This document shows positions 56,201 through 64,000 of a stretch of 64,000 nucleotides of DNA, in pieces. Each line of letters starts with the position of its first letter. The stretch's first letter is position 1. Origin of the DNA: Heterotrichella gracilis (taxonomy: Eukaryota > Sar > Xanthophyceae > Tribonematales > Xanthonemataceae); NCBI GenBank assembly GCA_032358255.1, contig JAULBX010025054.1, positions 1-64,000 of the forward strand, in the 5' to 3' direction. The notes below the pieces were generated by a model. That model was not told the origin of the DNA and did not search any database. It saw only the letters and a list, made by a program, of their open reading frames with translations. The position numbers were made by a program, and so were the translations under genes.

Positions 56201-58078
56201 GGGGATCGAGACGCCGCTGGAGCGGGGGTTCGGGGGCGGCGCCAGTCTGGCGTCCACCTCCGCGGCGGCCTCCAGCCCCTACCAGCACACCCCCCACGAG
56301 TGGGGGACCACCTCGGATCTGTTCTATGGTCAGGATCCCTGGGAGGCCAATCGGGAGCAGCTGCTGAGGGCGAATGAGCGGGGCGCGAGGGACACAGGGG
56401 CGCTGATCCAGCAGCTTGCGGCCATGAGCTTGGGCCCACTGGTGCCACAGGTAAGGGTTTAGGGTTAACGGTGTGCGCGCACTGGCTGGGGAGTAGGGTT
56501 ATGACCAAATCCTGTTTGGGTTACATCGCCTGGACATTGCTTTTGCCTGTGGGTTTTCAAATGATGTAGGTGTTGATGGGATGGCGCCATTGCCTGTGCA
56601 CCGTCATGCTACCCCTCTCAACACATATTCCTGACCCTACCTTGCCAACACCATCAGGCACTGGACGGCGCTGACTCCCCACCACTAGCCCCCTCCACCT
56701 CCTCCTCATTCAGCCTCTTCTCCCACACCACCCCCTCAGCAGCCGCCACCCCATCCCTGGACCAATTACCCCCCGCCAGCTGGACAACCACCAGCGCGGC
56801 AGTGGCTGGCCTGCACACCCTGGCGGGGGCTCAGGCGGCGCAGGCGGCCGCCCACCAGCAGCAGCAACAAGCCCTGCTGAGCAATGTGGTGCCAGCCCAC
56901 CTTGGGTCAGAGCCCCGCGCGGACAAGGTGTGTGGGGAAACAGGTGTATGTGACCGGTGTGCGCTGTAGTCTGGTCCCTGTAGAGTAAACTTGTGTGTGG
57001 CATTTCTACCTGTAGGATGTGGAGTGGGTGTCTTGCCTTTGCATTATGCTTGAACACCCCTGTGTCGGGACCGCTTCCCGATGTCTGCATTTCCCCCTCC
57101 CCATACCATCTCTGACATCCACCCCTCCATTCCCCAGTTCAAGTTCCCCAAACCCGGCACCCGTGCGCGCGGCCCTGTGAACGAGGTCGTCTGCGGCGCC
57201 ATGATGCATGCCTACGAGCGCTCCGGCCGCTGGGAGGAGGCCCTAAGGGTGCTGGATCGCGCCCGCCGCATGGCCATCCAACCCAACACCATCATGTACA
57301 ACACCGCCATCAGTGCGCTGGGCAAGGCGGGGCAGTGGCAGCTCTCGGAGGCTGTGTTCAACCAGATCCCCAGCGCGGATGCGGTCTCGTTTGAGACGCT
57401 GATCGCTGCCTATGGGATCAGCGGCCAGGCTGAGAAGGCGGAGCGCCTGTTCCACGCCATGCTGGAGAGGAACTTCCAGCCGCGGGACTACTCCTACTGC
57501 GGCCTCATCGCTGCCCACAGGTGAGGACGACTGACAGTAGCTGGTCATGGTATGCAACTGTCGCGTATGGACAGCAATTCTCTTGCACTGGCAAGCAGCT
57601 TGACCTGAGTGTGTTGGAGCAAGCCCTGGGCAAGTGGAGTGTGCCTAGTCCAGCCCTGCTTCTGTTTGTTGGCCACCCCCCAATTGGGCAGTGTTGCAGC
57701 ATCCTGCTGTGGTTGCCCCACCTCCCAGCCCATCTACTTACCCTCCTGCCTCCCCTCCCCCGCAGCGTGAACGGCGACTGGCGCGCAGCGCTGCGCATCC
57801 GCCACCGCATGCGCCGGGCGGGCCTCACCCCCACCATCCACGTCTACAACGCCCTCATCGCGGCCTGCGAGCGGGTGGCCCAATGGGACCCCGCCCTTGA
57901 GCTCTACAGGGAGATGAAGCGGGAGGGTCTTGAGGCCAATTTGGTGACAAACAGCCTGCTGACATCGGTGGGTCGCAAGGGGGTGGCTGCGATCGAGGAC
58001 CAACAGGCGGCGGCTGCGGCCATCACGGCGGCTGTGGCGGCTGCGGGGACCATTCTGATGCGCTCGGGGATCTTCTGA
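53206..58078 (+). CDS. Pentatricopeptide repeat protein (P-type, organellar)
   Basis: An RNA-binding PPR protein, probably for plastid or mitochondrial transcript processing. Exons 53206-53487, 54317-54727, 54981-55242, 55497-55666, 55944-56450, 56658-56927, 57138-57520 and 57766-58078 give 865 aa. Repeats of about 35 residues are clear: TVFTYTAAMRAALTGNLLDR, SVHAYTAAMRAAAEGGLWQK, HAYAAAISACATGGDWRRAI, NVRTYTALITALGNAKQWDR, NSYTYSALLKTMGEQGKWQM, NTIMYNTAISALGKAGQWQL, DYSYCGLIAAHRSVNGDWRA and TIHVYNALIAACERVAQWDP. An Ala/Ser/Gln-rich spacer (exons 5-6, including HQQQQQALL) splits two repeat blocks. The N-terminus is Gly/Arg/Gln-rich with few acidic residues, consistent with a targeting peptide. 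The repeat order resembles MRL1-type proteins, but I cannot assign an orthologue. Confidence 0.92.
55864..55900 (+). repeat. Echo of PPR exon 5 acceptor edge
   Basis: CACCTTCCCCAGGTGATGAA then TTGCGCC parallels AACCTCCCCAGGTGGTAGAC ... CTGCGCGCC at 55933-55968. The acceptor is intact, 70 bp upstream of the real one; old copy. Confidence 0.6.
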
Positions 58079-60733
58079 GCGGTATTGTGGGGACGGGGAT
58101 GATGGGGTTTTGGGTGTTGTTTTTGGTGGGTGGTCGATTACAGGGCGCTTGGGTGCTGAGTGTCAATGTGGGGACGGGGGTAATGCAGTATGGGATGGGA
58201 TTTTTTGGGTGGGGTAACGGGTATTAGAGTGGTGCGCTCTGGGATGGGATTTTCTGGGGGGTTCAGGGGACATGTAGCTATTCCTCTCCGCAATTGCAGC
58301 AATAGCATTATGCAACATTTCACAAGTGCAGTTGCCAGCCCATAGGCGGCTGCCTACTTGTTATGTGTGGTTGGTGGCCATGGTTTACATGCATTGGCTG
58401 GGACAATATGGGAACTATTCAGCTATCGGACAGGAGGGTTGTCAGCTTTGCACACCGAGAAATATTTTCAGTGAACTTGGATATTAAAAAGATATTACGA
58501 GAGTTGGAGGCTGTGACAAAAAGTGGTTTGCCAATGCAAGCAAAATGTCTGCAGTTCTTTTTGGGGGGGGAGCGGGGGGGATGAGTTTACCCTACACGTT
58601 ATTGGCATGCTGCGGCATTCGTTATTTCCTGTCCCTTGATTCAGGGCAACATGCAGGCTGTCAACATATATGTTCAGGATTCGTGAAACTTGAGTAGTTG
58701 GTTTTGGTGTCGAGCTCGTTTGTCGCTAGATTTTTTGTTGCTGCCTACGCGTAATAGATGTATGGCTTTGCACTTGCCTCGTGTTTTTGTCTTATAATTG
58801 CACACGTCCAGTGACGTGCACAATGTGGGAAGGGCTGTGGAATTAGTTTAATTGTTTGATTATTGCAGCATTCATCCGCAGCATGATACTGCACCAAATG
58901 CTGTTTAGTAGGCTATGCCTACCAAATTTGTGCGGCCCCAGTTTGATCTTGGTCTTTTGTGGTGGGGAATACGCGTTCAAGGCACCATGACAATGGTGTT
59001 TGTCAAGGGGTAGTACCTTTCACATGTAACTACCATGGCAATAAGTGTTCCAACACTCTCTGATATTCCAAGGCGTCAGGCCCAAGCTTGAGGTTGACCA
59101 CAAACATGGTCACACTGCAGTACCACAGTACCATGCCTTGCCAGCTGCTGCCACCCAGGTGATGGCAGTGAAACCCTGTGGGCTCTGAAGAAGGCTTCGA
59201 TTCATATCGCCCCACCCTCCCGGGATCCCGGCAACACACCTTACACTTACACTACCAAGTTAGTGGGCCTAGAATTAAAATTAGAATAATAATGTACCCG
59301 TCGCGGCTCAGAAAGCCATAGACTACACGCTGGGACAGGGGCAGCATCCCTGCAGCGGATCATGCTAGTGGGCCTGGCATGAAGTCTGTGCCAGTTTCTT
59401 CAAAAGAGGGTCGGTTCCGAATCCCCTGTCCCCGAACCCATCCCCCGAACCCTAAACATGCATGCATGCGAAAGTTGTTGTCGACAAAGGAACCCTCGCC
59501 CTCAGAACCACTACACGTCTACCTGGGTGGGTAACCTTCCTCGTGTTGTGTGCCACCTTAATTGCATCCAACGATGCACACAATACACGACAAGAACGGT
59601 GTCTACATATGCATGCATAAAATCAAGTCGGATAAGTCGCCTCCACATCTAGTACGACAGCATACCAGTCGTTTATACACTCACTACCTAACAGACCAAC
59701 ATACCAACGCTTTGACGCGTCACTAAGGCGCCACATTGGATCTATCACTTGCCAACTTCGTTCCAGGGGAAGCCTGGGGCAACGGAGCTTGCTCGCGTAT
59801 TGCACTTTGCTGAAGTCTTTCGTGCACGTGGCCAGGTGCGCAACCTATTCGTATTTTTGTTGGGCCTTAAAGAACGTTGTGTGCGCTTCCAAGGCTTGTG
59901 ATTGTGAGGCAGAGCTTGTGGTGGGTGGCTGTGGGTTTTGTTGGGCTACCATGGAGATACGTTCTACTTACACTGTGTGCCAGTACTTCAGCGTCACTGC
60001 TCAATAAGATCGTCACAACCCCAACCTGTCTTCGAAAAGTGGCACCGCATCCAACTCCTGTTCACCTCCAGGCGTTGCATGCAGGCCCTACTCCTCATCC
60101 TCTCCTCCAACCCTAGGGTTACCCTAGCTGTATGGCGTGGCTGGCAGCCTGGCAGTACTAGCCTGAACTGCACACACCCACGCAAGCTGGCAAGTGCAGC
60201 CGCTGGCAGCTGCCTCCTGTGGCGCTAGATGCGGTGCGTCCCCTTCCAAGGCACTGACACAACCCCGTGTGCTCCAACCCTAAACCCTAAATCCAGGCTT
60301 CAGTGGACCTGAGACCCTAATTTCTAAGACTGCGTTGCTACTGTCTAAAGACAGGCAGTGTGTGCAGGATGTGTACACGACCCCTTAGCCTTCTCCATGC
60401 ATTTGTCTGCCCCCGTCACTCGCATACCTTGTTAGCACAGCTGGCCCCCTGATCGACTCAGTCTGCGACCGATCGACTTCAGATTGGCAAAACTTGTTTC
60501 ACAGTACCAGAGCAGCACTGGCGCTGCCATATATATACACAGGCTAGGTGTTGTAAAGGGGCTGTACATAGACAGGCAGAGCCAGCTGTTAGTAGCCCAC
60601 CTCATACCAGTAGCCAACCGTAAAACCCTAAACCCTCCGAGGACACTCTGTGCAATCATAGGCATCCATCCATACAAGCCAGTGGCTTTGCGGCCTTGAG
60701 CTTACATCCAACAGTGCAACTTTCAACACGCCA
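58079..60733. other. Gene-poor region
   Basis: About 2.65 kb without a gene I can support. GATGGGATTTT(T/C)(T/G)GGGGGG repeats occur near 58193 and 58240. A CATGCATGCATGC palindrome lies at 59457-59470, and CCCTAAACCCTAA-like motifs near 60280 and 60623. The AT-richer part at 58600-59000 looks like spacer. Confidence 0.4.
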
Positions 60734-61909
60734 ATGCCTCTTTGCAGGGCCACGCACTCGTGCGCCTGGGTGGCAGCATGCGCGGTGCTCCTTGCCTTCA
60801 ACCCTAAGTTAGGGCCGGGCGGCTGGGTGAGGGCCTCAGCTGGACATGAGGAGCAGGAGAGCTGGTCGGAGCTTTGGAATCTGGAAGGCAGCAGCCACAG
60901 CCGCCAGGAGGTGCCACTTGTCGCCATCTACACCAGCGCAGCGGGGTCCATCAAACGCAGGGCATTGGTGCGCACCGCCCTCACCCGCAGCATGCGGCTG
61001 GCGCAGGGCATCGTCGCCTATGGGACCCAGCCCTTTGTGTACAAGTTTGCCATCGGGAGGCAGGGGCTGGCACATGCCGCCCTGACAGCCCTGCGTAAGG
61101 AGCAAATGAAGCATGGCGACCTTGTGCTGCTGAATTGCACTGATCAGGACCCTCCGGGTAACATCTACCCCAATGCCTCAGCCACCACCAGCAAGGTGCT
61201 CATCTCCATGCGCATGGCGGTCCACAAGTACGACTTCTGGTACATGGTTCGGCTCGGGGACGACGCCTACTTTCGATTCGACTACTTTCTGAAGCTGGTG
61301 GCCAAGGGCGCCTACCCCAGGCATATGGCATTGATAGGCCACATCTACCGCCCAACAGGTGCGGTAAGCGGCACGACTGGTTGGCCACCATCTGCCACAC
61401 TACACAGTGCCAGGCAAGCCTGTGTCTAGGACTGGGGTGAGGCATACCCGGGCATGCTAATCTGGCTACAACCTGGAATGCAGATACTTACTTACTTTCT
61501 GACTCGTTCTTAGTGGGGGCTATGCGTAATTGCTGTGCCGCCTTATGCACGCCTTTGGCGTGAGTTTTCTTTTTTGTTCTTACTTACTTACCGCCCCACA
61601 GAGCTCAAGGTTTTCCGGGGTGCCAAGGTGCGGTACCCATCAGGCATGGGCTACGCCATCACCTACGATGCCACCCACGTGCTTGCCAGCATGGCCCATG
61701 TGCTGGTCAACACCTTCCCCGAGGATGCGTGCGTGGCGGCCTGGACTTTTGGCACCGCCATCAAGCTGGTGAACGACCGCCAGTTCCACGAGGCAGGGAT
61801 GCCCTACATCAAGGTGTTGAACTGCTCGGAGAGCTCTGTCCTGATACACAAAGCCAGTGTGATGGCGTGGATTGGGATCAGGGAGGATGGGGTCATGCTC
61901 TGCAGCTGA
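60734..61909 (+). CDS. GT31-like beta-1,3-galactosyltransferase
   Basis: A type II Golgi glycosyltransferase of the GT31/galactosyltransferase class, acting on glycoproteins or cell-wall glycans. Two exons, 60734-61358 and 61602-61909, give 310 aa. Visible: N-terminal signal anchor (CAWVAACAVLLAFN), VPLVAIYTSAAGSIKRRALV with RTALTRSM (the conserved R-x2-IR-xTW region), FAIGRQGLAHAALTALRKEQ, GDLVLLNCTDQDPPGNIYPN, FWYMVRLGDDAYFRFDYFLK with the DD-x metal motif, and the distal YPSGMGYAITYDATHVLASM then FPEDACVAAW. This matches the usual YP-x-GyaY...EDV order. The C-terminus is shorter than in many members. Confidence 0.8.
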
Positions 61910-62699
61910 TTGATCCACTGATTAATCTGCGGCATGCCAGGCTTGATATGTATTTTTCAAATCTTGTTATGACAGGATAGAAGTATCCCACATGCATGCA
62001 TGCCGCATGCCACTACTGTAGCAATCATTGTATTATACGCTTTTTTGGGCACCACTACTTGTAACAATGCGCTTCATTGAGCACCACCCATGGCACGTCA
62101 CCTGCCAGGCACCACCCACATACCCTACAACACACCCACAGCCCTGCGTACTTTATGCTTTGCATCATTGTGCAATTATTCTTCCTTTCCGCCAGGCAGG
62201 TGCTGAGCATCGTTTCTTTCAATCTTTTCCGTCATTTACTCATTCTGCGCCAGTTCAGCTGGCAACACAGTTGGCAACAAAGTTTGCAAGAAGAAGAAAG
62301 AATGAAAAGGGACGCCCAAAACATTGATAGCCAATCACGCCATACATACGCAGTCCGCTCTGCAGAGTATTTCATGGCGATATTGATCCTGCAGCATGGT
62401 ACACTTACTAAGTTATCATGGATGTGATTTCAAAATCTCCAAATCATAATCAGGTTATGTCTTTCGAACTGAGGCATATCAAGGCGGTTAACTGTGGACT
62501 GGCCCCATAATGGATACTCTCCATACTACCTTGCATGCATTACAATCTCGTGTCTGTTCACAGATCCGCGCTGATTGCATGAATCATGACCACCTCGCCC
62601 AGAAGGCCTGCGTGCATGCGCTGCACCTTGGCTGTGAAATCCTGTTAAACCCTAAACCCTAAACAGTCCTGAGGTTTAATACCAGCAGCCACCAAGGCC
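61910..62699. other. Convergent intergenic region
   Basis: About 790 bp between the GT31 gene (+) and YidD (-). TGTAA at 62060-62064 could be the GT31 poly(A) signal. GCATGCATGC palindromes lie near 61992-62010 and CCCTAAACCCTAAA at 62646-62664. Confidence 0.4.
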
Positions 62700-63436
62700 T
62701 CACTCCCTATCGTCCCCCCCGCCCGGCCCTGATGGGGGAGGCCCCCCAAACGCCAACTCCAGCCCCACCGGCGGCCATCGCACAGGGTCGTATCCCCGGC
62801 CCCCCCACGGGTTGCACCGCGCCAGGCGCCAGGCTGTCAGGCAGGTTCCCCTCAGTACCCCCTGCTGCTTGTAGGCATCCACGGCGTAGGAGGAGCATGT
62901 GGGCAGGAAGCGGCATGAGGAGGGCATGAGCGGGGAGATGGCCACCTTGTAAAACGTGAGCATCCCCAGGGCGGTCCTGCGGGTGGTGGGAAGGGGCTTT
63001 ACTTGATTTACATGCATTCCAGGAATACAGACAGATTAGCAGTCGGTCTTGCACATGCGGCGCGAAGCAGTGCTTTCCTGGCACTGTTAACACCACCCAT
63101 TTTATCCTAAGGTAGGGGTGTACGTGAGGATGAAAAGCCGTGGTGGGAAGGTGCCCCATGCGTAGGTGACTCACTTGGGAGTCCAGCATGGGACCTAGTG
63201 TGGAGAGCATAAACGCAGTGGCCACACGAGTTGCTGCCCTAGCTGACACCCTAATCAAAACCCTAGACAAAACCCTGGCTGAAACCCTACCTCACGCCCA
63301 AACTGAGCTCTTCCCCATCCTCCCCTTGCTCCTCCCCACTCTCCTTGACTTGCTGCTCTTCCCCTTGCGCCCCGCTATCACTAGCCACGGGTGGGTCAGT
63401 GGGGTGGTCGGATCCCGGGGAGGCACGGGCCACCAC
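62700..63436 (-). CDS. YidD-family protein (partial, nuclear-encoded)
   Basis: YidD is a small factor that aids membrane insertion beside YidC/Alb3; a nuclear copy in an alga suggests plastid targeting. Two exons are firm: 63291-63436 and 62700-62976, joined in phase 2. The hallmark is FYKVAISPLMPSSCRFLPTC followed by SSYAVDAYKQQGVLRG and RLARCNPWGGRGYDPV, with both conserved Cys and the CNPW-GG-GYDPV block. The tail is Gly/Pro-rich. The upstream exon encodes an acidic linker (QGEEQQVKESGEEQGEDGEE) that bacterial YidD lacks. The first exon with the start and transit peptide was not found. It may lie at 63650-63934 (minus), but no clean donor supports that. Confidence 0.82.
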
Positions 63437-64000
63437 CTGCAAGGGGTTTTTCAAGGCTTTTCAGGATTTTTAAGGGTTTTGCAATGCGTCAGACCATGGC
63501 TGTATACAGAACGCCCTGCCAAGCTTGCACAAGGTATGAGCTGGCCACGCCAGCGTAGCTAGGGCGATACATAGTTTAACTTCCATGCGAGCCCGGGAGT
63601 GCACCAAAAATCGGCCCACTTGCAAGTCAAAGGCGGAGAGCCCAGTGGTTCAAACGCAAGGGCTACCTTTGAAGTCAAGAGCTGGATCCGTCCTACAACG
63701 CACCTTTGACGTGCTCCTAGATCCCTTGGTTGTACTGCACTCGAGCTCCCCCCGCCTGGCCCGCCGCTGCTGTGAGGCACCCCCACCCCCCACCACCGCA
63801 GCTGCCAGGTCCACTTTGCACTGCTGGCACCCGAGTACCACCAGAGCTTGCCTGGGACCCTGCAGACCGGAATTCGGCTTGTTTGATATGGATTCAGGAG
63901 GGAAAGCACGTTTCCTTGGTGTACAGAAGTCCAAAACACTGCCTGTAATCGAGGTGCAACAGTGGGGTGGCCTGCTGCCACCGCGACCGCTACCAAGTAG
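63437..64000. other. Window end; possible upstream YidD exon
   Basis: Minus-strand frames here (63559-63996 and 63650-63934) are open but have no domain. They could contain the YidD transit-peptide exon or be noise. Confidence 0.3.

Noticed and set aside
1-64000. True telomere, CRISPR array, retroelement or DNA transposon
   Set aside because: Telomere-like motifs are short and internal; repeats lack CRISPR spacing; no reverse transcriptase, integrase, transposase or long terminal repeat was seen.

Overview
The window is nuclear DNA of a green alga (Chlorophyta; Trebouxiophyceae is my guess from gene style, not proven). The evidence is short coding exons split by many G- or C-rich introns, plant-type telomere-like motifs (CCCTAAA/TTTAGGG) scattered through introns, TGTAA poly(A)-type signals, and a gene set typical of photosynthetic eukaryotes: a pheophorbide a oxygenase, a Rubisco-methyltransferase-type SET protein, a DUF819 plastid-type membrane protein, a nuclear YidD and an organelle-type PPR protein. 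I rebuilt the spliced genes by matching exon phase at every junction; most close into proteins of the length expected for the family.

Layout: (TAAA)n microsatellite (1-77); unknown membrane protein (-); ZPR1 zinc-finger protein (+); TLC/ADP-ATP-carrier-like MFS transporter (+); pheophorbide a oxygenase (-); SET methyltransferase (+); an unrecognised basic/Ala-Asp protein (-); an unrecognised eight-exon protein (-); ribosomal protein eL43 (+); TRAP-beta (-); cyclophilin (-); DUF819 protein (+); splicing factor SF3A3 (-); family-2-type glycosyltransferase (+); PPR protein (+); GT31-like galactosyltransferase (+); YidD (-, partly resolved). Several neighbours are divergent pairs sharing short upstream regions (e.g. 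cyclophilin/DUF819, 446 bp; unknown membrane protein/ZPR1, 553 bp; SF3A3/glycosyltransferase, 883 bp). There are no operons and no functional theme; this is ordinary gene-dense euchromatin.

The striking feature is in the introns. At least eight of the genes carry decayed tandem copies of their own exon edges, each with the adjoining splice site, placed in the neighbouring intron ('exon-edge echoes'). Some are doubled or tripled (ZPR1 around 4163-4412, glycosyltransferase around 49875-50090). In three genes the terminal exon with its stop codon is repeated downstream (PAO, the unknown gene at 27999-32104, and the glycosyltransferase next to an assembly gap). Echoes range from near-identical to barely recognisable, so the process looks continuous. 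Other notable points are a perfect 42-bp inverted repeat in the DUF819 3' region, two GC-AG introns, and an eL43 first exon consisting of only the ATG.
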